A DNA stretch of 64,000 nucleotides from contig CAYVMX010000003.1 of NCBI GenBank assembly GCA_964452725.1, forward strand, positions 10,353 through 74,352, written 5' to 3'. The translations under genes were made by a program, and so were the position numbers. The stretch's first letter is position 1. Each line of letters starts with the position of its first letter. Source of the stretch: CAYVMX01 sp964452725 (GTDB lineage: Bacteria > Patescibacteriota > Gracilibacteria > JAHISY01). The notes beneath the pieces are model-generated. The model was not told the DNA's origin. It did not search any database and saw nothing but the letters and a program-made list of their open reading frames with translations. Below, in pieces: positions 49,510-57,096 of the stretch.

Positions 49510-49593
49510 ACTGGGATAAAAGATTGCCTAATCTACTAGATATTGTGTCCGAGAGTTCTCCTAGCTACACTCATTGAGTTTAACCAATTCCCT

Positions 49594-50157
49594 ATGTACG
49601 AAATCACAGATCTCAAAGTCGGTACGGCGATCCAGCTCGATGGCGAGCCTTACCGGATCGTCTGGAATCAATTCAGCAAGACTGGTCGTCAAGGCGGTGT
49701 GATGGCGATCAAGGCGAAGAACCTAAAATCTGGCGCAGTGATTCAAAAAACTTTCCAAGGAGCGGACAAAATCACGCCGGCAGAGATTCGTATGCAAAAG
49801 GCTCAGTTTCTCTACAAAGATGGTGAGGGCTACCACTTCATGGACGGCACGACTTTCGATCAGTTCGCCTTGCTAGACGACGCTGTCGGGCAGAGTGGAG
49901 TCTTCCTTCAGGACGGTGAGGAGTACGACCTCATGTATTTCGGCGATACACCGATCAATGTCAATCTACCAGTCAAACTAGACTTCACTGTCACTGAAAC
50001 TCCACCAGGGGTCAAAGGCGACACCGCGCAGGGTGGTACGAAACCGGCAGAGCTAGATTGTGGTGTCTCGGTGCTGGTACCGCTCTTTATAAACGAAGGG
50101 GAGAAGATCAAAATCAACACGGAGACGCTGGAATATGTGGAGCGAGTCGCAAGCTAA
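49594..50157 (+). CDS. efp: Translation elongation factor P
   Basis: A 187-residue, three-domain factor that relieves ribosome stalling at proline runs. MYEITDLKVGTAIQLDGEPYRIV starts domain I and the C-terminal AELDCGVSVLVPLFINEGEKIKINTET closes domain III. The tip of the first loop reads SKTGRQGG with Arg at position 32, the residue modified in Arg-type EF-Ps; the modifying enzyme is not visible here. Start chosen at the conserved MYEI; an upstream extension is not homologous. Confidence 0.95.
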   Translation: MYEITDLKVGTAIQLDGEPYRIVWNQFSKTGRQGGVMAIKAKNLKSGAVIQKTFQGADKITPAEIRMQKAQFLYKDGEGYHFMDGTTFDQFALLDDAVGQSGVFLQDGEEYDLMYFGDTPINVNLPVKLDFTVTETPPGVKGDTAQGGTKPAELDCGVSVLVPLFINEGEKIKINTETLEYVERVAS

Positions 50158-50214
50158 TCGAAGTTGCAAAATATTGGATGAGCACTAAAGACGCTGTCTT
50201 TTCCTCGTGCCCTC

Positions 50215-50223
50215 TGCTAAACT
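50215..50223 (+). promoter_or_regulatory. Extended -10 promoter of uvrB (leaderless)
   Basis: TGCTAAACT ends 6 bases before the ATG at 50230. Confidence 0.55.
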
Positions 50224-50229
50224 GCCTCA

Positions 50230-52260
50230 ATGTCAAAATCAAAAGCTAAATCCGATAAGCCGTTTAAGCTTGTCTCGAAGTTCCAACCCTCCGGAGATCA
50301 ACCAACTGCAATCGCTCAGATCATAAAAGGCATGAAAGGTGGTGCTCAAGACCAAACCCTACTCGGTGTGACTGGTTCGGGTAAGACTTTTACGATCGCG
50401 AATGTCATCAAAGAACTCCAGCGACCAGCGCTCATCATCTCGCAAAACAAAACGCTAGCAGCGCAGCTCTGCTCAGAGTTTCGCGAGTTTTTTCCCGACA
50501 ACTCTGTCCACTATTTCGTCTCCTACTACGACTACTACCAGCCGGAGGCGTACATGGCAGCGACGGATACTTACATCGAGAAGGATGCGAGTATCAATGA
50601 GGAGATCGATAAGTTTCGCCACGCGGCGACGCACTCGCTCCTCACGCGTAAAGACGTCGTGATTATCGCCTCCGTCAGCTGTATCTATGGTCTGGGTGCG
50701 GTGGAGGACTACGAAGCGATGGCGACGACGCTCGTGCTGGGTGAGACAGTCAAACGCGATGAGTTCCTCCGGCGTTTGGTCGATATGCAGTTCACGCGGG
50801 CGCAGATGGACTTCAAGCGCGGTCAGTTCAATGTCCTCGGTGATACGATCGAGATCTACCCACCCGACGAGGACGGACGCGTGTTGCGCCTCGAGTTTTT
50901 CGGTGATGAGCTGGAGCGTTTGACCATCGCAGATCACTTTACTGGTGAGATTTACGAAGAGTTGAAAGAGTACACGCTTTTCCCTGCCAAGCATGCGGTG
51001 ACGACGCGTGACAAGATCGAAAAGGCGGTGGTTGAAATCCGTAAAGATTTACAAATCCGTTATGAAGAACTCAAAAAAATAGGTAAACCTCTAGAAGCTG
51101 AGCGGATCAAAACTCGTACCGAGTACGATATCGAGATGTTGCTCGAGGTAGGCTATGTCTCGGGTATTGAGAATTACACACGGTATCTCTCTGGTGCCAA
51201 ACCTGGTAGTCCGCCGAGTACGCTTATGGATTATTTCCCCGATGATTACTTGCTTTTCATCGATGAGTCGCACGTCACCGTACCACAGATCGGGGGTATG
51301 TACGGTGGCAACGAGTCGCGCAAGCGTAATCTCGTCGAGCATGGCTTCCGTTTGCCGAGTAGTTTCGACAATCGCCCTTTAAATTTTCAAGAATTCGAAA
51401 AACGTATGGGTCGGACAGTCTATATCTCAGCGACTCCATCAGAACACGAACTAAAAAAGTCGGGTAAGGCAAACATCGCCGAGATGATCGTCCGTCCGAC
51501 TGGTCTACTAGATCCAGAGATCATAGTACGTCCGAGCAAGCACCAGATCGACGAGATCATGGAGGAGATCCGCCTGACTATCGAGCGTGGTGAACGGATA
51601 CTGCTCACGACTCTGACGAAGAAGTCAGCCGAAGATCTGACCGAGTTCTTGACTGAGCGCGGTGTACGTGTGCGCTATCTCCACTCTGATGTCGATACTA
51701 TGCAGCGGATCGAGATTCTGCGCGATCTGCGTCTGGGTAAGTTCGACGTGCTCGTCGGTATCAATCTCCTGCGGGAAGGACTGGATCTCCCCGAGGTCAG
51801 CACGATCTGTATCCTCGACGCTGACAAGGAAGGCTTCCTCCGTAGTACCACAGCTCTGATCCAGACCATCGGACGCGCCGCGCGGAATGTAAACGGTCAT
51901 GTGATTATGTTCGCTGATAGAGAGACCAGATCTATGAAAGCCGCTATCGGTGAGACGAATCGCCGTCGCAAGATCCAAGAGCAGTACAATAAAAAGCATG
52001 GCATCACTCCTGCGACGATCAAAAAAGCTGTGAGCGACATAGCCGAGCACAAATATAGCCTAGAAGAAACACCCGAGATCAAGCCTGATGAGATCCCGAC
52101 AGAGGAGATCGCTACGGTCATCAAGCAGCTGGAAAACAAGATGGACATCGCCTCACAGACTATGGAGTTTGAACGGGCAGGTGAGCTGCGTGATCAGATC
52201 GAGGCACTACGTGCTCTCCAGGGTGAAGGCAAAAAGCACCTGAGAAAGAAACAAAAATAG
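50230..52260 (+). CDS. uvrB: Excinuclease ABC subunit B
   Basis: A 676-residue helicase-like damage-verification subunit of nucleotide excision repair. GVTGSGKTFTIANVI (Walker A), SYYDYYQPEAYMAATDTYIEKD (beta-hairpin), DESHVTVPQIGGMYGG, the helicase motifs, TIGRAARNVNGHVI and a C-terminal UVR motif (FERAGELRDQIEAL) are all present. It precedes tRNA(CAT), whose -10 begins 2 bp after the uvrB stop. Confidence 0.97.
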   Translation: MSKSKAKSDKPFKLVSKFQPSGDQPTAIAQIIKGMKGGAQDQTLLGVTGSGKTFTIANVIKELQRPALIISQNKTLAAQLCSEFREFFPDNSVHYFVSYYDYYQPEAYMAATDTYIEKDASINEEIDKFRHAATHSLLTRKDVVIIASVSCIYGLGAVEDYEAMATTLVLGETVKRDEFLRRLVDMQFTRAQMDFKRGQFNVLGDTIEIYPPDEDGRVLRLEFFGDELERLTIADHFTGEIYEELKEYTLFPAKHAVTTRDKIEKAVVEIRKDLQIRYEELKKIGKPLEAERIKTRTEYDIEMLLEVGYVSGIENYTRYLSGAKPGSPPSTLMDYFPDDYLLFIDESHVTVPQIGGMYGGNESRKRNLVEHGFRLPSSFDNRPLNFQEFEKRMGRTVYISATPSEHELKKSGKANIAEMIVRPTGLLDPEIIVRPSKHQIDEIMEEIRLTIERGERILLTTLTKKSAEDLTEFLTERGVRVRYLHSDVDTMQRIEILRDLRLGKFDVLVGINLLREGLDLPEVSTICILDADKEGFLRSTTALIQTIGRAARNVNGHVIMFADRETRSMKAAIGETNRRRKIQEQYNKKHGITPATIKKAVSDIAEHKYSLEETPEIKPDEIPTEEIATVIKQLENKMDIASQTMEFERAGELRDQIEALRALQGEGKKHLRKKQK

Positions 52261-52262
52261 AT

Positions 52263-52268
52263 TAAAAT
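52263..52268 (+). promoter_or_regulatory. Possible -10 of tRNA(CAT)
   Basis: TAAAAT, 8 bases before the tRNA 5' end. Confidence 0.35.
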
Positions 52269-52276
52269 ATTCACAC

Positions 52277-52353
52277 GGACCCTTAGCTCAGTTGGTTAGA
52301 GCAGCGGGCTCATAACCTGTTGGTCCCTGGTTCAAGTCCAGGAGGGTCCACCA
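52277..52353 (+). tRNA. tRNA with CAT anticodon (Ile2 or elongator Met)
   Basis: Acceptor GGACCCT/AGGGTCC, discriminator A, encoded CCA; loop CTCATAA gives CAT. CTTAGCTCAG in the D-arm and GGTTCAAGTCC in the T-arm are closer to tRNA-Ile2 (lysidine-modified) than to typical elongator Met, but bases alone do not settle it. Not an initiator: the first acceptor pair is matched. Followed by two tail elements. Confidence 0.93.
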
Positions 52354-52523
52354 CGTGGGTTCTCCCGCCGTAGGCGGGAGGTTCTACGTAGTGCGATGCT
52401 GCGGTAGTGCACCAGATCGCCACAGAGATCGGATTGAACCTGCCGTATCGGTGCGCACCGTAGCGAGGAGCGTAGCGACAAGCGACCACAAACCCTGATT
52501 GAATAACAATCAAACAGCTAGCT
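52354..52523 (+). other. tRNA-tail element D1 (after tRNA CAT)
   Basis: A 170-bp non-coding segment. Outer stem CACCACGT/ACGTAGTG (one mismatch, uses the tRNA CCA), inner CTCCCGCC-GTA-GGCGGGAG, two GGTTCT motifs, then GATTG, CTGCCGTAT, palindrome CGGTGCGCACCG (52449-52460), GATTG/CAATC hairpin and final CAGCTAGCT before the next copy of the tRNA 3' end. Longer than the others because of an insert after the palindrome. Confidence 0.88.
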
Positions 52524-52543
52524 AAGTCCAGGAGGGTCCACCA
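52524..52543 (+). repeat. Second copy of tRNA(CAT) 3' end
   Basis: A 20-bp exact copy of 52334-52353 (end of the T-loop to CCA), 190 bp downstream. The identity continues into the next element through 52610, 87 bp in total. Confidence 0.96.
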
Positions 52544-52696
52544 CGTGGGTTCTCCCGCCGTAGGCGGGAGGTTCTACGTAGTGCGATGCTGCGGTAGTGC
52601 ACCAGATCGCACAAAGATCGAATTAGACCTGCCGTACCGGTGCGCACCGTAGCGAGGAGTGGAAGCTGTGTGATATAGTACGACTAGTTGGTCGTG
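52544..52696 (+). other. tRNA-tail element D2 (second, diverged copy)
   Basis: Identical to D1 for its first 67 bases, then diverging but keeping GAATTAG, CTGCCGTAC and CGGTGCGCACCG (52638-52649). No third copy of the tRNA 3' end follows. It ends near an ACGAC/GTCGT hairpin (52680-52695). The right limit is approximate. Confidence 0.78.
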
Positions 52697-52715
52697 AGTT
52701 TATTTGACGCTTCTT

Positions 52716-53315
52716 ATGCAGTTCCAAGGTAAAAAAGTTTGTTGTCGCGAGATCCTGAAGCACGAAACTAAAAAACATGTTTTCGTTAAGTTTTTGTTGG
52801 TGGTGTTAGTTTTTTTGGGGTACTTCGGTTTCATCGCTAGTCAGTATGGGCTCAAAGATGGGTTTTTTGTAACGGCTTTGACTTGGTCTTTTTTTGTACT
52901 TTGTACTCCTGTTGCTGACGCTGGTTTTTTGTTGGATTTTCCATTTCGACTGATTACTCGGATCAGAATGTTGTTTTCTGAGATAGTAGTTTGGGGTATT
53001 GCGATTTCATTGAATTTCTACGCCTTTTTTGTTCATCCTGAGATTTACGACAAAACGGAGCTACTACTACTTTTTAAACATATCTTGGGGCAGCCCTTTC
53101 CATTTTGGGCGATTATTTTTGTTTCATTGATCGGTACTTTTATGTCTATTCAGTTTGGAGATGAGCTGATGGATAAAGTAAAACACAAAGATCGAGATCT
53201 ATATAAGCGGCAAAAACATCGCTTTAAATTTTGGGGAATGATATTTATAGTGATTTTGTCGATTATTCTATACGACTTTTTGCTCAAGCAGCTAGGAGTG
53301 GAGCTACCTATTTAG
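52716..53315 (+). CDS. Polytopic membrane protein (about 200 aa)
   Basis: A 199-residue protein with about five hydrophobic segments (VFVKFLLVVLVFLGYFGFI; ALTWSFFVLCTPVADAGFLLDFPFRL; VVWGIAISLNFYAFFV; FPFWAIIFVSLIGTFMSI; FWGMIFIVILSIILYDFLL). Not recognised. ATG at 52716 is chosen over a TTG four codons upstream. The base composition is more AT-rich than in its neighbours, and it sits directly beyond the tandem tail elements. Confidence 0.65.
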   Translation: MQFQGKKVCCREILKHETKKHVFVKFLLVVLVFLGYFGFIASQYGLKDGFFVTALTWSFFVLCTPVADAGFLLDFPFRLITRIRMLFSEIVVWGIAISLNFYAFFVHPEIYDKTELLLLFKHILGQPFPFWAIIFVSLIGTFMSIQFGDELMDKVKHKDRDLYKRQKHRFKFWGMIFIVILSIILYDFLLKQLGVELPI

Positions 53316-53374
53316 GTCTATTATCAAATCTGAAAAACTCCTGAATTTCCTCTCAAACTAGGGCAGAGTGCTGC

Positions 53375-53403
53375 TTGACATACAATAAATAATACTGTAA
53401 ACT
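53375..53403 (+). promoter_or_regulatory. Consensus promoter of the PilT-like gene
   Basis: Perfect -35 TTGACA (53375-53380), a 17-base spacer and -10 TAAACT (53398-53403), 31 bases before the ATG. The clearest two-box promoter in the window. Confidence 0.75.
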
Positions 53404-53434
53404 ATAAAAAACAAATAATTCAAAACTAAAATAA

Positions 53435-54535
53435 ATGGCTAAAGCAAGCGCTACTTCGATGTTTACTGCGGCGGGTTTAAAAGTAGTACCAACTGAGTCT
53501 AGTACACCAGCTTGGGATTTTGATGAGTTGTTGGATCTGGCAGTAGAAAAAGAAGCCAGTGATATTCATTTTGGTGCTACTAGTAAGATCGCTCTCAGGA
53601 TTTTTGGTGAGATTCGTTTTGTCGAGACTGCTGGTGTCTTGGATCAAGATACAGCTGAACGACTGATTATAGGTTTGATCAAAAATAAAACTAAACAGCA
53701 AGAGCTATTTCAAAAACGAGAGTTGGATTTTAGTTATCAACATTCCGATGGTACGGTTTTTCACTGCAATGCTTTTTTTCGTCGGGGACATCTCTCGATA
53801 GTCATGCGACGGATACCCAAGTCTATACCGACACTTGATCAGCTAGGTCTGCCGCCAGCTGTGAAGATGTTTTGCCAGTCTAGGCAGGGTTTTTTATTGG
53901 TTTGTGGTCCAGCCAATAGTGGTAAATCTGTAACCATCAGCGCGATCCTAGAGCAGATCAATGAGTCGCGGGTAGCCCATGTAGTGACGATCGAAGATCC
54001 GATCAAATATCTCTTTACCGATAAGCAATGTATTTTTTCACAACGTGAGTTGTACAGCGATGCTAGTTGTTTTGATGCGGCTATGCGGGCGACACTACGT
54101 CAGGATTCGAATATAGTCATGATCGACAAGATGCGTGATCAGACAACGTTAAATGCCGCTATGGACCTTTGTGAGTCTGGCAACTTGGTGCTGAGTACGT
54201 TGAACGCTACTAGTGCATCGCAGACCATCAAAAGGCTGGTACAGTCTGTCGGTGTCGACCAGCGAGAGCCAATGTTGTGTCGTATCGCAGATAATCTAGT
54301 GGGTATCATCAGCCAGCGTCTACTACCCAAAGTCGGTGGTGGACTAGTCGGCGTCTACGAGGTCATGATCGCCAATAAGGTCATCCGAGAAGCGATCAGT
54401 CAGGGGCAGCTCACCAAACTAAATAGTATTATTACCAACTCCGAAATCCTCGGTATGGTCAATATGCATAAGTTTGCTGAAGCACTGGTCGAACGAGGTG
54501 TCGTATCACCAGACTCCTTGAAGCTTATTCATTAG
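53435..54535 (+). CDS. PilT-like secretion/pilus ATPase with altered catalytic motifs
   Basis: A 366-residue PilT/GspE-type ATPase: N-terminal domain with EASDIHFGATSKIALRIFGEIR, Walker A GPANSGKS (about residue 165), VTIEDPIKYLF, and a terminal region like PilT (ISQRLLPKVGG, VYEVMIANKVIREAI). Two signature sites are changed: the Walker B stretch reads MIDKMRDQ where PilT has GEMRD, so Lys replaces the catalytic Glu, and the His box STLHT is STLNAT. It may be a non-hydrolysing or regulatory paralogue in a type IV pilus system. Strong promoter. Confidence 0.85.
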   Translation: MAKASATSMFTAAGLKVVPTESSTPAWDFDELLDLAVEKEASDIHFGATSKIALRIFGEIRFVETAGVLDQDTAERLIIGLIKNKTKQQELFQKRELDFSYQHSDGTVFHCNAFFRRGHLSIVMRRIPKSIPTLDQLGLPPAVKMFCQSRQGFLLVCGPANSGKSVTISAILEQINESRVAHVVTIEDPIKYLFTDKQCIFSQRELYSDASCFDAAMRATLRQDSNIVMIDKMRDQTTLNAAMDLCESGNLVLSTLNATSASQTIKRLVQSVGVDQREPMLCRIADNLVGIISQRLLPKVGGGLVGVYEVMIANKVIREAISQGQLTKLNSIITNSEILGMVNMHKFAEALVERGVVSPDSLKLIH

Positions 54536-54537
54536 TT

Positions 54538-55734
54538 TTATTGTTCCCAGTCCCAGTTGGGTTTTTCTATCGCTGTGATACCAGCCGTGTCGACCGTGAG
54601 TTGGATTTTTTTGTTGCGACTGGCGTTTTTCCAGCTGTGTTTGAGCACCATGAGAGTGGCGTCGTCTTTTTGGATATAGTCACGGTCTATAAAGTTGGCA
54701 AAGTCGCGTGAGATACTATCGAAAATACTTTTGGCTTTGTTGCGACTGGCGTGACGCTCTACGCTCTGACGTAGATTTTCCATACCGTACATTTTGCCAT
54801 GTTTGTTTTCGGCTTCGGTGATGCCATCGGTGAAGAGTACGATGACATCGTTTGGTGCGAGTGCGATCTCTGCTTCGTGGATTTTGTCACTGGTGTCGGG
54901 TATGAGTCCTAGTGCGATACCACCGGTCTTGAGAGCTTTGCATTTACCAGTGGCAGCGCGATAGATCAAGATGTGTTCGTGACCGCAGCCAGTGTAATGA
55001 AGCTTTTGGGCTTGGTGTTCCCAGCGTAGCATGACCAGTGTCATAAACATCGAAGAGGTAGTTTTGGGTGTCAAAAATTGATTGACCTTATTCAAGATCT
55101 CGCGAGGACTCTCGTGTAGTGAGGTAAACGTATGGATCAAAACGTTGACCATCGACATGAGTAGTCCGGCCTGTAGACCGTGACCAGTCGCATCTCCGAT
55201 GTAAAAAAGCGTTGAATTTTTGAGTGGGATAATATCGAAGTTGTCACCACCGACCTCGGTAGCTGGTCTGGTTTTTACGATGATATCTAGTCCTGGCACT
55301 TGGGGGGATTTTTTTGGGAGGAGCTGACGTTGAAAATCGCCAGCAAAGTTTAATTCTTCAGTGAGTCGGTTACGATCTTCAATATCGGTGCTGACCTTTT
55401 CTAGGCTGGTGATCATAGTGTTGAAGAATTCTTCTAGTACGCGGACTTCTTTAATATTATTAGTTAGTTTTAGTTTTTGATAATTTTTGCCTTGAAGTAT
55501 GGCTTGCATCTGCGTGGTGACGCGCTGGATTGGTCGTACGATCTGGACGATGAAGAAAACCAATAGTGAGCCTAGGAGTATGCAAAAAAGCCAAAACAAC
55601 CATTCAAATGTAGTGGTAGCTGTGTTTATCGTAGCGAACTGCCGAAAGGTTATGCTCAGAGCTAGACCTATGAGTGCCAGTCCGCCAGTCAGGAGTACTA
55701 TTTTTTGGGTCAGGCTAAAGTGGGTGGACTGCAT
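54538..55734 (-). CDS. Membrane-bound SpoIIE/RsbU-type PP2C phosphatase
   Basis: A 398-residue protein with two membrane helices (about 13-32 and 42-63), a HAMP-like linker (about 65-120) and a PP2C-type phosphatase domain (about 140-365; VGGDNFD, GDATGHGLQAG, LFTDGITEAEN, KDDATLMV, all metal-binding Asp present). Such enzymes act in partner-switching control; no anti-sigma partner is nearby. Last gene of the PrgI-TraC-like-phosphatase group, convergent with the PilT-like gene. Confidence 0.88.
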   Translation of the reverse strand: MQSTHFSLTQKIVLLTGGLALIGLALSITFRQFATINTATTTFEWLFWLFCILLGSLLVFFIVQIVRPIQRVTTQMQAILQGKNYQKLKLTNNIKEVRVLEEFFNTMITSLEKVSTDIEDRNRLTEELNFAGDFQRQLLPKKSPQVPGLDIIVKTRPATEVGGDNFDIIPLKNSTLFYIGDATGHGLQAGLLMSMVNVLIHTFTSLHESPREILNKVNQFLTPKTTSSMFMTLVMLRWEHQAQKLHYTGCGHEHILIYRAATGKCKALKTGGIALGLIPDTSDKIHEAEIALAPNDVIVLFTDGITEAENKHGKMYGMENLRQSVERHASRNKAKSIFDSISRDFANFIDRDYIQKDDATLMVLKHSWKNASRNKKIQLTVDTAGITAIEKPNWDWEQ

Positions 55735-55740
55735 GGTGGG

Positions 55741-56508
55741 TTAGCTTTGGGCTGGGGTGGGTTGAGCTGGTTGGTTGGTAGGTCGTATGATCGGTTGGGC
55801 GAGATCAGTACTTTTTATTTGGAGGTCGTGTTCTGCTGGGTTGTGTATTTGTTGTTGTCTGGCAGTTAGAGGATTGTAGATGCCATAAAACATTTCGATT
55901 AGTTCGGCTGTTGGCATTTGGCTGACGGTCAGGCCGCAGTTTTCTAGATTACTTTTGACAGATTCAACGTGTTGGTTGAGTGCTTTGACTATGCGACCAA
56001 ACTCTTTTTGGCGTTTTTGGAAAGCAGTGACGCTGTCGGCAGGGTGGATATAATCCCAAAACTGACCAAAGATGCTAGCCGACTTGGTACGGACAGGGTC
56101 GTACGGTATGACGACATAAAATTGTTTTTCCATGATGTCGGCAAACTCTACGAGTTTGCGAATATATTCAGTGTATTCAAAAACTTGATTACGTAGGAGC
56201 TCGTTTTTTTGGTTTTTGCCGATGGTTTTTAATTTGCTGAGGTAGTTGCTGATGTCGAGTTTTTTACTACGTACGATGACCTGTACGGGGAATTCTAGTG
56301 AGTTCAAAAAGTTTTGGTAGGCGGCAGCGAGTGAGTTTTGTTCTTCTTCGGACTTGAGATTTACATTGATGCTGCCGACAGTAAGTACGGCGCGAAGTCC
56401 GCCGTTTTTTAGTACGATGGTGTCGTCGCGGATCTCAGCGATACGCATGTAAAGCTGCGTGCTGGCGTTGGGATCTTTTTGTTTGGCTTGGTGGATAGTA
56501 TCGGACAT
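55741..56508 (-). CDS. TraC/VirB4 N-terminal-like protein
   Basis: A 255-residue protein. The N-terminal part (STQLYMRIAEIRDDTIVLKNGGLRAVLTVGSINVNLKSEEEQ) and FPVQVIVRSKKLDISNYL resemble the N-terminal domain of TraC/VirB4 secretion proteins in Patescibacteria. The ATPase motor domain is absent, and the C-terminus is a Pro/Gln-rich tail. ATG at 56508, 10 bp after the PrgI stop, is preferred over a start inside the PrgI gene. Confidence 0.72.
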   Translation of the reverse strand: MSDTIHQAKQKDPNASTQLYMRIAEIRDDTIVLKNGGLRAVLTVGSINVNLKSEEEQNSLAAAYQNFLNSLEFPVQVIVRSKKLDISNYLSKLKTIGKNQKNELLRNQVFEYTEYIRKLVEFADIMEKQFYVVIPYDPVRTKSASIFGQFWDYIHPADSVTAFQKRQKEFGRIVKALNQHVESVKSNLENCGLTVSQMPTAELIEMFYGIYNPLTARQQQIHNPAEHDLQIKSTDLAQPIIRPTNQPAQPTPAQS

Positions 56509-56518
56509 ATGGTTTGAG

Positions 56519-56977
56519 TTATTTGGTGGGGGTGGTGAGCTGATCATCGGTGCCACCGAGACCACCAGTATCGAGCACGTGGCTGATGCTGCCGAGTTTA
56601 TTTAGGTTGGCGGTGGATTTTTTTACTGTTTTTTTTATTGGTGTGTTGGTGATTTTTTGGGTCGGTGCTTGAAAGAGTCCAATATCATCAGCTGATTTTA
56701 CCCAGAGGCGTTTGGGTTCGTTTAAGTAGCGTTCTAGCATCAATAAAATCCAGTGTATAAACGGTACGCCGTTGATTTTGAAAAAGGCAATGGCAATCGT
56801 CAGTAGTGAGATAATCACCACGGGTGGTAGCCAAATCTCGGGATTTTGATGTTGTAGTCCGATATAAAAGGTATAAGCAAAACCACCGCCGATACCACAG
56901 ATAATGAGCTGACGGAGCGTCATAAAAGGGAGGATTTTATCCTCGATTTGGACGTTCTGTGGGACTTTGAACTGCAT
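56519..56977 (-). CDS. PrgI-family membrane protein
   Basis: A 152-residue protein starting MQFKVPQNVQIEDKILPFMTLRQL, the usual PrgI opening, with two membrane helices (about 25-45 and 50-68) and FINWILL-like PFIHWILLMLERYLNEPKRL. PrgI proteins occur with VirB4/TraC in type IV secretion gene sets of Gram-positives and Patescibacteria. The C-terminal tail is Thr/Lys-rich. Confidence 0.8.
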   Translation of the reverse strand: MQFKVPQNVQIEDKILPFMTLRQLIICGIGGGFAYTFYIGLQHQNPEIWLPPVVIISLLTIAIAFFKINGVPFIHWILLMLERYLNEPKRLWVKSADDIGLFQAPTQKITNTPIKKTVKKSTANLNKLGSISHVLDTGGLGGTDDQLTTPTK

Positions 56978-57062
56978 TTGGTTTTTGATTTTCCCGTGAG
57001 GATATTTATTTTTATGATCTGCTAATTATACCAAAAATAAAGCCTAAAAGCAAGGAATCTCG

Positions 57063-57071
57063 TGCTAAAAT
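57063..57071 (+). promoter_or_regulatory. Extended -10 promoter of lepA
   Basis: TGCTAAAAT, 25 bases before the GTG start. Confidence 0.55.
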
Positions 57072-57096
57072 AACACGACTTTATTTTCTTTGAATT

